A DNA stretch of 64,000 bases from contig LRSR01003805.1 in NCBI GenBank assembly GCA_001579985.1, positions 31,879 to 95,878 on the forward strand. Reading direction: 5' to 3'. The notes beneath the pieces were generated by a model. It did no database searches. It saw only the letters and a program-made list of their open reading frames with translations, and had not been told where the DNA came from. Shown one piece after another: positions 14,001 to 24,765 of the stretch. This DNA is from Hypsibius dujardini (lineage: Eukaryota > Tardigrada > Eutardigrada > Parachela > Hypsibiidae). Position 1 is the first letter of the stretch; every line of letters starts with the position of its first letter. The position numbers and the translations under genes were made by a program.

Positions 14001-17000
14001 GCTAAGTCCGCTCGTCTGGGTCACCGCGCAGACGGGCTCTACGTTCAAGGATGGAGGCCGGCTGATCCGAAGGTTGATCCCAATCCCTGGCTTCAAGTAA
14101 CCAACAGATATTCCCAACAAAAATATGCTCGTACATCGCACAATTAATTAGAGCTCTTTCTGTGCGTCTGCGTATCTGTCTGTCTGATTGTTTGTCTCTC
14201 TGCTTGTTGGTCTACCTGTGTGGTGGGCTGTCTGATCGTTTGTCACAAAAAACACATTGGTTTCATCAATTATAATTCATATACTCTAACGCGAAAGGAC
14301 GAGGACATTGAGTGCGGTGCCAAAGACAATGATAAAGGTTGTTTCTAAGTTTGTTTCGGCCAACACTTTTAATAATTGCAGTATCTCGTCAGTATCATTT
14401 GGTATACCAAAAAAAGAACTACTTTAAAATTGGAACCCTTCCCAAAGGCATGGTGTGCGATAAAGAGGTTTCTCATATTCTTGGCGATTCAAATTCATAG
14501 TCCTTTACTTGAGAAAAGAGAACGGACCTTCCCAACCCTGCCGTTTATGCAGAAAACTAACTTTACCGTATGAAATTCAGTTTATACTGTACTCTACTAG
14601 TACAATCAAGTAGCAAAGCATGTTGCAGATCAATGGTTATAAGAAACCTTTAAATTTATTCATAAACATCTCTGCAGATTGACATGGGGAAAATGGTCAG
14701 ACTGACTGGGATTCACATCAACGGAGACAACGTCAATAATTACGTCAACAATTTCACCGTGTCAAGCAGCAATGATACTACAACTTGGGAAAAGTGTTGC
14801 GGCAATTATCAGCCACTCTATCTCAACGGCAGCACGCAAGCTAAGATCCCCGAAACTATTTTCTTTCCGCAGTCTATGTTTCTACACGGTCAGCACTTTC
14901 GCATTGAGCCAGTGACCACCTTTAAAGTGGGAATTCCAGCAGCCATTCAAGTTAGTGCCTAAAGAAATGATATTACACTATTGAAATTCATTAGACGAAT
15001 AGTCTTTACTCTCCACGAAATGATTAATTAATAAATATTTGATAGACAAATTTATTATCCCGTTTTATCTTCGAACATTCCCAAAACAATTTGATACTAT
15101 TTTCGATGGAAGATTAGTCTTATTTATTCATTTTATTTATATAATTAAAACAAATAAAAGCGTAATAGCAGCTGTATAGTCTGCTTATAATTTAGGTCGA
15201 CCTTATTGGATGTGATATGCCGGTGAGAAAAGCTGCTTTTCCAATGGCTCTTTCGCGGATGGAGTGCACTGGAAAGGAGGAACTGATGGAAGACTGCAAG
15301 ATCACCGCTTCCGATCCCAATGATAAAAAGTTTTGCAATTTAGACACGGCGGTCAGGCCCAACTGTATGGCCCACTGCGGTGATCCTGGATTAAAGGCTT
15401 GCGCGACACGAACTGGCCTAAGTTTCTTCCACAACAATAGCATCGAGTTTACTTGCATGGATGGGAGGAAGCATATCATGACTTGTCAGAATAACAGTTT
15501 CTGGACGTCCACAGGTAAATCGCTTTTTAAATGAATGGCTAAAATTAAATACAACATGAATGAAACAGTGATTTTATTTCGGGATTAATTTTTATTAGCA
15601 AGAAACAAGAGCGTTCCATTAATTTAATTATATGAGTTAATTATTAATTGTTTTAATTAAATGGTAAAAAAAGAAAAAATCTGCAAATACGGCAATTAGC
15701 AGATTTTTTTAATTGCATGTGCCTCTGAAATCTTAACGGGAAGTATTCATGCTGTATTTAACTCGAAAATTCGCAATGTTTCCAGGCCCAAATTGTGTGA
15801 AAGAGAGAACGGAAAACGTCGCCTTTCAAAAGCTCACCAACCAAAGTTCCACTGCTCGAGTTCCGGGCCTTCAGGTCGCTGCGAAAGCCGTCGATGGGAG
15901 CGAGTCCAAGAGCCTCCGAAGCTGCTCTGTGACCCAGGTGGAGGTCAATCCTTGGTGGTATGTGGACCTCGGTCACATCTACGAAATCGAAGACATTCAA
16001 ATAATTCCGGGCTTTGGCTACCGCAATGCCGAATTCCGTGTCGGACTCAACGACCCGAGTAAAAATCTCAATAGTGAGGGAAAGGCCAACCTTCAGGTAC
16101 TGCTTCATCAGTGAAACAACATTGAAATAATTATGTTTCAGTTTTCAAACATATGTATCCGGAATAACTTATAAAGTGCGATATTTCAAAGAACATGCTC
16201 TCAAACAATGAAAATGAAATATTTATATTAAAAAAGTTGATTTTTAATGGCATTAACTTTATCTCTTTAGTGCTAAAGGGATAAATTTTACAACTACTTA
16301 TGTAATTACCTCGAAAAAAATTGTAAGATCAGTTGCTTTATATGATTAATAAATTTGTCATCGACGGAAGTACAACTTCTCAAGATGACCCGCACAATTT
16401 GTGTTACATGACAAATGCTTCACATGTTTGGTGTACAACTTGAATGAAAAACACTAGTTTAACTATAAGTCGGTCCTATTAAATAACTCAACAAAAGCAA
16501 CATCAGTATGGAATTTACGTATAAACAAATATCTGGATACTTCAAAATTTCAAGGTACATTTATGAAAAAGGAAACTGGCTGAAAAATGCTTTCGTCCCA
16601 GGTAAACCCACGCGTCTGCTGTCCCGACTCCCGACTCTCCAACTATCCGGACCGGCCTAAATGTTGCAATGGTTTCCGAGGCAGACCCGACCAAACTGGT
16701 CAAGATCAAAGACATGGCGAAGATTGCAGCAGCCCCAATTTGGATAGTTTGAGTGTCAAGTGCGCGAACATGCCAGTCTTTGGTCAGTTTGTCTCAATCC
16801 AAGTCCTACCGTACACCTTGACGGATGCGGGAAGGGACACTGATCAGCCACTTCCAACGGCCTTGTCTCTGTGTGAAGTCAAGGTCATGGCTAAGCCCTG
16901 CAACGAAAAGGACGCGGAAGATCAGGCTGCCTACTCATCCAATCATCGCTCCAGCAATACAACCAAAGTCACCACAGGAAATGAATCCTCCCTGGATATT

Positions 17001-20000
17001 GCCGCTAATCTCAAGGTGAGTGCTGTGGAAACTTTGCATTTTATGGCACGTTAGGAGTCATGAATCCTTGTGACACTACAGTCTGTAGGGTTTGAAAGAT
17101 GCCCGTTTTGTATTAAAAGTTCATTTTGAAGGGCATTCATGACATTGAGTTATTGAATAAATATCTGGATGTCGGTAGTAATATTTTTAGACTCCTTCAA
17201 TGGGATATCGAACAAAAGAAATATAAGTTTTGTGAGCTGTTGATCATAAGTTGAAGTATAGCTTCCATTACGACCTGCTAGAGGATCCTCCTTGGCAGAT
17301 AATGCTCTGCGCAGCGGCAACAAAATCAGCTGCACTGCGCTGCACCAGTCTAGCCGATGCTGCAGGCTGCATTGCGGTACCACAGTCTAATTTAAAAAAC
17401 CACTGCAAAACAAATGCTGGAGAGAATAAAAAACCGTTTGAGTTGCTGTTAAATTCTGAAATATTGGAAATTGAAGTTGATTAAAGTTAGGCTAATCTGT
17501 AAGAACAATTAGGTTGAAACTTTCTCCTTAACAAAAACACACAGACAAATAATTAACCAAAGTAAAATATATCTGTTATGCCAGGAAAGAGTTTGCGTAA
17601 ACGAATCCTACGTATTTTGGTCTGCAATCTTACCTGCCCGGATACAATCGAGCAATAAAATAATCAAACACCTAATTATTTGATGGGTTTAACCCAGAGT
17701 CAGTAAACCCTTTAATTTACATTCACCATGCAATTGAAAAAGAAAAAAGATTTAATATCCAGAAGGTAGAGCATTCGTAGATGTAATTAGTTGCAGCTGT
17801 TGACAACTGATTGTAAGCTACAGAGAGCAGTGCCCTGAGCAGCCCCTAAGCTGCGCTGCAATGCAGCGCCATACCGCCTTGCAGTCCTAAAGGAGTGCTG
17901 CAGGTACTAATAACTCATCTGGATAACATTTTTATGAAATAAATAAAACATCACGCATTGCCGTTGCTTATACCAAAGGTTCGTTTAGGGTCTTAACAAG
18001 TCCGAATCAAAACCCCTGAAGGGCGGCGGGTGGGTGGGGTAGGAAATGCGCAAATAACAATCTTTCAAACTTAACTCGCAATTCGACAGATCCTTAGTTC
18101 TAAAGCGTAGAGGATGTTTAAAGTTATGTACCTCAAACTTCAAAATGATCAAGACCAAACAGCCGGCCGAATTTGGGTTAAGGTTTCAAAACAATGATTT
18201 TCTTCTCATCTCTTTCCCTCTAAGCCTATCTTTAGGGGCCCGTTTGCAGTCTATTAGAGCCCTAAGCGAGCCTATGTCTCACATCGATACTAGTATTGTA
18301 CAATCGAGAAGCTGTAAAAGCTTAGCCAAAAAGAATTTTGAACGTCTCTCTCTCGTTTGCTTAAGCGCTGCAAACGAACAATGAAGGAACTTCGCCCATA
18401 TTGGGTGGTGATTGCCGGCGGACAGCTCTACGTTACCGGCTTAACTCTGCAACTTCCTATCGCGGAGATCGGCAAGGAGCCGGAGCTGCAGCTGAGCAGT
18501 TTTGACGTTCGAGTCGGCGAGTATTCCAACCACACAATGTTCGAGAAGAACGCTCTCTGCCACAGTCACCGCCATCCCGTCCCGTTAACGCAGGAGTTGA
18601 TGAACATCACCTGCGACAGACCCATTTACGGTTCCTATGTCGTTATTCAGATCCAAAAAACGGAGGAGACAACTTTGGCGCTATGTAACGTGCAAGTCTG
18701 GGGAAGGGTGTGTAAGACGGTGTTGGATGCCACCATGATGCATCCTCTGATTAGTATGCCAGGTGCTGCCAAGGGCAACGATATCTGGGTCCTGTTGGGG
18801 GACGAATTCTCCTGCTATGAAACACGTGAGCCAAAACGAAATTTTGTGCTTTAGACGTATCTTCTTTGCTAAAACATTCAAATAGTAACATCCTTAATTT
18901 TCCTTAAATAGCACAGCGAAACTAACTATAATTGGACGTCAATCAGATTATTTGGTATAAAGTTTAAACACAATTTACGAGATCGATATTTTAGATTTTT
19001 TATGTCATTCCGCAGCTTAATTAACTCAGACAAACGTTTGTTAATTGCTCTTCCATGTGCTGACATTTCTTAATCGTTTTATTATTTCAATTGTTCCCGA
19101 TCTTTTCGGAAGGACTTAAAGTTGCCAATCTTCATTTTTTTATTGGCTGGAAATAATGATAAAAATAAAAATTGTGTCTGAGCCAAAGTTATTGATATAA
19201 GGCACATAAAAACGCTTATGGATTTTGCAATTATTCCTTTAAACATTTATATTGTATTTCAAAAGAGCAAGCTTTGACGTTTGAGGCGTTCAGTAGGGAG
19301 GTTAAAATATGTGTTCTAGTCCGAAAGAAGGTCGCTCTGAAACAGGAACAATAGAAAATGTGCAGATTTGTTTATCGGTCAATCAAAATTCTGGCACTTA
19401 TCACTGTATTTTTCTGAAAAACATATTACTACAGCCCGTCATGTTTTTGCCAAACATGCAATCCCTTTTCCTACAGAACAAAACGTGCAGCATAAAATAG
19501 TTATTTTGGAAATATCAATCACTAGTTCGACTGCGCCGTAGAGAAAGACTTTTTTTAGGTCAAAAAATTAGGATTTTATAGGTTTTCGATGCATGGATTC
19601 CTCAACCAATTATTCGGTCTAAAAAACTGATGCTTTTCTAGTTCCGGCCTTGGAACCTTATGTCGCCCTGGACATGCTTTTCCCGACGGAAATGTATTTT
19701 GCCGAGTTCACTCTCTGTAACAAGACCGTCTCCGGAGAGCTTGACCTTCATGTCGGCGACAATCGAATCATCACTGAAAACCCCAAAATGGGCAATCCCA
19801 TCACCATAAACAGCGAACAATCTCGAGACGTTTACAGAATCCAAGTGAAGGGTCAGTGGAAACATCCTGCTGGTCGTTACTTTGCCCTGCGTCTCAAAGC
19901 ACACAAGGAAAAGACACCTCAGTCGTTGTGCATTTGCAACATCACCGTCAAACGGGACCGTTACTGCCCCCGTCAATGGTATATTCTATAATCCTAGCAC

Positions 20001-21167
20001 AAAAGATTATTTCTTTGTTTTTTTATAGTTCGTAATTTTTCATTCAACAACAAAAAGTTAGTGCCTCAGGCTCAGAACAGAATAAATCTCATTTGAGACG
20101 AGGTTCTTGAAGGTGCGTCGACAAAACAGAAGTAGCATTCCCTTTTTAGATCCAACAAAACCCACCAAAAAGATTATATTAATGGATGTTTTAACTAGCA
20201 AACTTTGGTTTTTACGAAAACTTATTATATTTTAAGAAGTCTGCTAAAGTAACATTAACAGTAGCTGTCCAGAATCTTATTGACTTCCCTCATCCTTTTG
20301 GAATGGAATTATGTACATTTGCCAACTAAAAATACTTTGCAGCGTAATTGCAGAAGGTGTGAATTACTTTTGGATCCGACTCGGGTTTTAGTCCATTTAC
20401 CTCTTCCACAGCTGCATAGATTTCTAACCAAATTTAGTCTTCGCACAAAGGTCTAGCTGCGAATGATAATAATACATTGCATTTGCTTCTTGGTGTTTTT
20501 CCGCTAAATTAACTAATTATGCGTATAACTTTATTCATTTTAATAAAAATATTAATGGCACAGAACCTTTTGAAATAAACAGTTTTGCTAATATATCCGT
20601 TTAATGCAGATTACGTATGTAAATACTACTCCAAAATAAGAAAAGACTGTTTATGTTAGCATTCGGTATCTGTGTAGGTACCACAATCTGGCCCATGCCC
20701 AGTCTTTAAAGACAGCCAGCTCCAGCACCGATCTCACCCGATCACTTAACCGTCGTGCTCTCATCACCGATGGCGAACGACAAATTCTCCCGCACTTATG
20801 CTTTTCTACTCAAATTGAGGCCAAACCGTTCTTGGTGTTACGACTGACTAAAACGGCCAGAATCTTCATGTTGCGCTATACCGGCCGACAGAGTGGTAAG
20901 CGAGTGGTGCGGATTGGTTCACATCAAGGCAATCTCGCGGACGCAAGCACTCGCTGGTGGCAAGACAACCCGGAGTGTGGGGTCTTTGAGGACTACTCGG
21001 TGGGCGTGAAGGCCTTTCTGTTGCCTTGTGTGGACCAGGTCAGCGGCGATCCCATGCAGGGCAATGTCATCTCTGTGGAGGTGACGCATGATGAGGGAAT
21101 TACTAATCCGAGAAAGGTAGCGCTACATATTTGTGAGCTGGAGGTATGGGGTTATTACCCGGATTAG
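1487..21167 (+). CDS. Giant secreted mosaic protein: SRCR, fibrinogen-related, discoidin x4, PAN, sushi, F-type-lectin-like x4 (5' incomplete)
   Basis: Seventeen exons join in continuous phase: 1487-1705, 1774-2049, 5389-5798, 5927-6605 (or ending 6518), 7028-7322, 7615-8033, 9969-10362, 10680-11163, 13321-13492, 13657-14096, 14678-14950, 15196-15514, 15786-16096, 16602-17015, 18366-18825, 19642-19978, 20678-21167. They give about 2130 residues ending at a TAG. The first exon starts in phase 1, so the signal-peptide exon is missing. Domain order by residue from that point: SRCR 1-150; half SRCR 167-205; fibrinogen-related 210-440; Pro/Ala/Ser linker with RHKR 440-525; discoidin 545-765, 766-940 and 935-1110; PAN 1116-1203; discoidin 1205-1385; half SRCR and sushi 1385-1462; four F-lectin-like folds 1460-2130. 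No transmembrane or GPI-type tail is seen, so secretion is inferred. An AATAAA lies at 21439-21444. The role is probably carbohydrate or self/non-self recognition, or matrix. This could in principle be two adjacent genes, but unbroken phase argues for one. Confidence 0.85.
2050..5388 (+). other. Large intron of the mosaic gene
   Basis: 3.3 kb between exons with donor GTTAGT at 2050. It opens with a short CTGTCTGTCTGT run (about 2068-2082) and holds a decayed minus-strand coding remnant (2878-3475). A pyrimidine-rich zone with GTCTGT/GTCCGT units lies near 5170-5340. No other exon was recognised. Confidence 0.6.
2878..3475 (-). pseudogene. Minus-strand coding remnant nested in the intron, frame broken
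   Basis: Two adjacent minus-strand reading frames (3361-3092 and 3081-2878) look like one protein interrupted by a frameshift near 3095-3105. The first ends NFPVTDSA-stop; the next frame carries APEKIWVAVPVNFRSN and ends YRITLCY-stop. Upstream (3475-3365), a third frame encodes a Thr/Pro-rich stretch (ACN/CCT codons), as in mucin-like linkers, before another frame change. The protein is unrecognised. Composition suggests the C-terminal domain of a secreted Thr-rich protein, but it may be a chance frame. Confidence 0.35.
5389..6605 (+). other. Half SRCR, fibrinogen-related domain and Pro/Ala/Ser linker with RHKR site
   Basis: Exon 5389-5798 starts with an SRCR-like front half (GQWSTVCGKEW, LACQNAG). 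It then switches directly to a fibrinogen-related domain (SCWEHW, SGYYLVY, VYCDMETDGGGWTLVF). The acceptor is the second AG of acagtatag; using the first would create an in-frame stop. Exon 5927-6605 continues the fold with a divergent end lacking the usual CHxSNLNG motif. It then carries a Pro/Ala/Ser linker (about 6283-6540) containing SRHKRQ, a furin-type motif. Two donors give the required phase (6519 or 6606), so the linker end is uncertain. Confidence 0.75.
8416..9226. mobile_element. AT-rich element with repeated ATTTAAAT subterminal motifs, likely non-autonomous transposon
   Basis: Two flanks (8416-8625 and 9010-9215) are packed with TTATTTAAAT-type units in both orientations around a 380 bp core of normal composition. 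The outer ends are loosely inverted: GGTTGTTTA at 8417 against TAAACAAC near 9201. It sits in the intron between discoidin exons 7615-8033 and 9969-10362. This pattern is typical of MITE-like elements with subterminal repeats. No transposase or clear target duplication is visible. Confidence 0.5.
9590..9810. repeat. Degenerate tandem AACTTTTAGATTA-type repeat
   Basis: About ten imperfect copies of a unit like AACTTTTAGATTA follow each other with AT-rich spacing, just upstream of exon 9969-10362. It is an old decayed tandem repeat inside the intron. Confidence 0.55.
13657..15220 (+). other. PAN/apple domain followed by fourth discoidin domain
   Basis: Exon 13657-14096 encodes a PAN/apple-like module: TNIQCAEQCLSERGFVCRG, then CILSASNQQTW and ending HFYDRLIPC. 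It continues into a discoidin domain (SFSASSNAPHAKSARLG, NPWLQ). Exon 14678-14950 continues IDMGKMVRLTGIHI to HFRIEP, and the first part of exon 15196-15514 closes it with VDLIGC. Both joins are phase 0. Confidence 0.85.
15196..15514 (+). other. SRCR C-terminal half followed by sushi (CCP) domain
   Basis: After the discoidin close, MECTGKEELMEDCKI and later FCNLD match the back half of an SRCR domain. There is no front half directly before it. The sushi module starts at HCGDPGLKAC, continues SIEFTCMDG and MTCQNNSFW, and takes its last cysteine from GPNC at the start of the next exon (15786). Four cysteines are thus in order for one complement-control repeat. Confidence 0.8.
15786..21167 (+). 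other. Four tandem F-type-lectin-like (fucolectin) domains
   Basis: FTP1: exons 15786-16096 and 16602-17015 (NVAFQKLTNQSS, KAVDGS, NPWWYVDLG, closing FGQFVSIQV and LSLCEVKV). FTP2: end of 16602-17015 plus 18366-18825 (PYWVVIAGGQLYVTGLTLQL, GSYVVIQI, LALCNVQVWG). FTP3: end of 18366-18825 plus 19642-19978 (PYVALDMLF, FAEFTLCN, GRYFALRL, LCICNITV). FTP4: 20678-21167 (NLAHAQSLKTASSS, LITDGE, GNVISVEV, LHICELEVWG). I cannot find the RxDxxxxR/K fucose-contact motif in any of the four, so sugar binding is not assured. The last domain ends three residues before the stop. Confidence 0.85.
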
Positions 21168-21438
21168 CGCTATCTTGTCATCTGCTGAATACATGGTATA
21201 TTATACTCATCCCAAAAGCGCACAGCCATCACCGATCAAGGCACGCTCAAAGCGGAATGACGTGGAAAAAGCGAAAATATTGGTCTTTTCTAAGACAATC
21301 CCCTTGCCCGGTCTTGGCTTTTTGTTTATGCCACTTTTCTGGACTTTTCGTTCATCAAAGCCGTCATTGGCCATTACATGGGCGCATACATCTCTTTGGG
21401 GGGACTGAGATTACAATTTCAGTGCTAGCGGAACAATT

Positions 21439-21444
21439 AATAAA
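21439..21444 (+). terminator. Candidate poly(A) signal AATAAA of the mosaic gene
   Basis: First AATAAA downstream of the TAG at 21165-21167, 272 bases after it. The position is plausible for the 3' end; no other evidence. Confidence 0.4.
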
Positions 21445-22180
21445 CACTGCGAGTCCCACTTGAAATTCTATCAATGTCTTTTGTGCCCATATTAAGAAGG
21501 GAAAAAACAGAAAATGGCATGTACGGTAGCAGTCCGAGAAAACAGGACAACACATGACCCATTGCTGAATGTAAGAAAAAAGAGTGATTGCGCTAAAAGC
21601 TCGCAACGTTAAAAATTCTCAAGAATCTCATGCAAAGAGGTGTTAAAGGTTCAAAGGGCCTTAAGCACTAGGAATGAAAATATTGGACATGTGTTTATCA
21701 TGGATCTTATCTAGTAGCATACTACTGTAGTGAAAATACTAGTAATGATAATAGCGAGAGTGCGGTCGCCAACGTTTGCCATCAAGCAACAAAAAGTAAC
21801 AAACAAGTATTGATAAACGAGTTTGAACAAGTTATCAGCCGGCGCTGTCAGCAAAATCAATCAGTGAATTTCGGAAATTTGCTGATCGCATTTGGCTGAG
21901 CGGGAAGGCAGCCGCGCATCCAGAAAATGCATCAAGCACATCATAACTCTCTTCCCGGCGCATGCGGCCCACGTTCACTCGCCCACTGACACCTTTTTCG
22001 ATACCCTTTTTGACAAACTTTTTGACACAATTTATCCACGACCTCGCTGTCGCTATTAACGACATTGCGATCGTCGGTCAGACAAACAGACAGACAGACA
22101 TTCACCCTTGCTCAAAAGGGCTTTCAGCGTATAAGTATAAGTATATAAAATATAGGAATATAAGTATAACTATGAGTATA

Positions 22181-22896
22181 CAGTCGAAACAGAAATAGTT
22201 ATCGTGCACGTTCTTTTTGCCCTCTTTATCTCTTCTTTCAATCAAGATTGAAATGCACACATCTCGACTTCAGCTGAGTGGTCAAACGTGCAAATGGCAC
22301 GCCCCTTTTGGAAACCATATACTAGCAGATTTCTCATTTTTCCCTCATGGATTGATTAATTCTCAGCAGAAAGTGAATTAATCTCACCGTACGACTCATT
22401 TAGGGCCATTTTCAGGTTGATTCCTGAAGTCCGACATTGTAAAATCGCTCCCTAGTACAATTAACTAAAATCTTTAACACAGGATTAGATCAAAAAAATA
22501 AATACAAATCATGTCTAAAATCACAACTGCAAAACCGGGAAAAGTACTTCAGCAGCACATGACGAGCCCAATATTGGGATTTCCCAAAAGCAAGTCCGAT
22601 ATACTGATGATCTTCCTATCAAATCTGCGATGACGGTGCACTTTCGCCACACCAGGTTGAGCAAGGACTCATTTGGCCATAATTGCGCGATGAAAAAAAG
22701 TTAATCCGATTGAGCACTAAATGCTTTGTTTGGTCATTGTCCTGTACTGTGAACGCCCTCATGGTGGGCCGCATGGCTTACCCAAGACCCCAAAAATTAG
22801 CCATGTAAATGACTTTCGCCTCAATGGCGCACCATCAGTTTCTCTTGGTGCGTGAGCTCAAAACACGCCTATCGATAACTATTTCTGTTTCGACTG
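22181..22896. mobile_element. 716 bp MITE with perfect 24 bp TIRs and TA duplication
   Basis: 22181-22204 (starting CAGTCGAAACAG) is the exact reverse complement of 22873-22896. Both outer flanks are TA, the Tc1/mariner target duplication. The element sits within a GTATAAGTATAA repeat that continues on both sides. The interior has no transposase frame, so it is a non-autonomous, mariner-type element. Confidence 0.85.
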
Positions 22897-24078
22897 TATA
22901 AGTATAAGTAAATAAAAGTACCACCAGGCATACATAAGAGTAGATATGCAGGTATAAAGTAGATGTAAGTATATATTAGAAGTAGAAGTAGAAGTATATA
23001 CATGTGGCAATAAACTTACGCTACTAAGTTAGGCGATTTAACTCGGTCTGTATGTGTTAACGAGTTAAATGATCGAATCCAATCAGCGTATGGCTATTGC
23101 CATCTGTGTAACCGACGGGTACAGTCAACGACAAGATTGAGTACAATGGAGAGTAACATGACACAATGGCTCAGCGGTTGGGGTTCTATCTCATGCGGAA
23201 ATGTCAAGATTTCAATTGGGGGACGAGTAGCGTTTTATCTTTCTTTCCGCACCTAGAGCCCGTTTGTCATGCTAAGTAATGAAGTGCCTAGGAAGGGATT
23301 GTTTGAGCAAGCTAACCATTGATGAGAGCAACCAAGTAGGGCGCAGAACAGTATTCGTCTTACTTTTCTCTATCCCCAGTCAACTTAACATGGGGATTAT
23401 TTTTGTAGAAAGCTCAAGAGCAATACAGTGTACCGCCAATATCACATGTTTTGGTCACTTTCTGACTACCAGAAAGAATTTCAAATAGTGTTAAATTAGA
23501 ATCTATAGAATGATAACAGGGGAAGATTGCCGGTAGCGAGTATCTCTACGCTACGGCTAGTGTACAAAAAAGGTAAACAACCTTCACTTGAAAAAATCTT
23601 CGATGGAAAATAAAGAAGGAATGCTCCAAGACCGACGCGCAATAGAAGCAATCCTTACCAAGAGTGTGATTGTACGACCACCATGTATATCGCTTTGCTT
23701 GTATGTAGCCGTCTGCGGGGTGCGCCATATACTATTGCTTTTATGGTGTAAAATACTGAAAATCGTGTTTCTGCTAGCCTTTTCATTTCCTCGTCTTGTC
23801 GTCTCTACAGCTTTGATCTATACAAATATAAACACCATTAATAAATACATTTTTTGATTTCGATTCCATAATTCGATGTGGCTAGTGGCGACCCGTGATG
23901 CTTAACTTTCACTCTTTCCAGGTTGGGAAGAAAGTACTCCAACTCCAAACTCATGAATGACAACGAATCATGGAACTGTGATGTTTCTTGGAACTATATT
24001 CAAAAAATGTCCTGCCTGATCAATATCCTTCCAGACTTTTATTAACTCGAATAAATCTAGGCAGAAATTGGGCGGCCT

Positions 24079-24224
24079 GTGCCGTATTGTACAACGGTGG
24101 CCCAAATCTGCTGCGATGAGCCGAATTAAACTGAACATTTTACTCGCAAAGCCAACGGTTGAAGTTCAGTTCAATTCGGCTCGTCGCGGAAAATTCCGAC
24201 CAAAGCTGTGTTTTACAACTCGCA
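24079..24224. repeat. Imperfect palindrome
   Basis: Left arm 24079-24136 and right arm 24164-24224 are inverted copies. The inner core is GAGCCGAATTAAACTGAAC against GTTCAGTTCAATTCGGCTC, and the outer parts are weaker. The loop is about 27 bp. It is a hairpin or MITE remnant in intergenic DNA. Confidence 0.6.
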
Positions 24225-24765
24225 CCTTTTACATATAACTGAAACGGAGTCGCACCCTTTGGATTAATCTTGGTGACATAATTAAACACGCACGACTATT
24301 GACGGTCATCCACCGAGCCTTCGTGTAGTTATCTTTACTCCCTAGCCTCTCTCCGTCTGAAAATGAGTATCTCTGTGCTATTTACACCACGGCTACTTTA
24401 GCTTCTTCACTTTCCTCACTATATCCGTAATTCGTTTTTAAAATACCTTTTTATGATCATTATTCACATAAAATTAAAAATAATATACCGACCACATGTT
24501 TCTATTAGTTTGCATTGAATTGATACGCGAAGGAAGTGGCCTGCGCTCAGTCTTTTCGATTTACTTGCAGGTTATTAATTAATTAATATATCCTCCAGTT
24601 CCCTTAGTGACATGGCTATATTCCAAGCAGAGCACGAGTATGTATCCATGCATGTTCTTGACGTAGTTCCCTAAAACGCCCCCTATCCTCCCTCTCTCTT
24701 AATATGAATCTGACGAGCTGTCTTTCAATCCTTTATTATTTGTGTTCGTGCCATTGCTGCGGGTA

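Larger units (their letters stand above)
21168..24765. other. Intergenic region between mosaic gene and the unrecognised 806-residue gene
   Basis: No supported gene. It holds the 3' UTR of the mosaic gene with AATAAA at 21439-21444 and short GTATAAGTATAAGTA tracts around 22125-22175 and 22895-22990. It also holds the MITE at 22181-22896 and an imperfect palindrome at 24079-24224. The promoter of the downstream gene should be near the right end, but no core element is obvious. Confidence 0.5.

Noticed and set aside
17251-17484. Possible extra exon (Ala/Cys-rich frame) between F-lectin exons
   Set aside because: Exons 16602-17015 and 18366-18825 already join in phase 0 and form a coherent domain; this frame reflects CTGCA-rich repeat sequence.
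23279-23857. Two plus-strand frames of 69 and 89 codons
   Set aside because: Hydrophobic, AT-driven translations with no splice context or homology.
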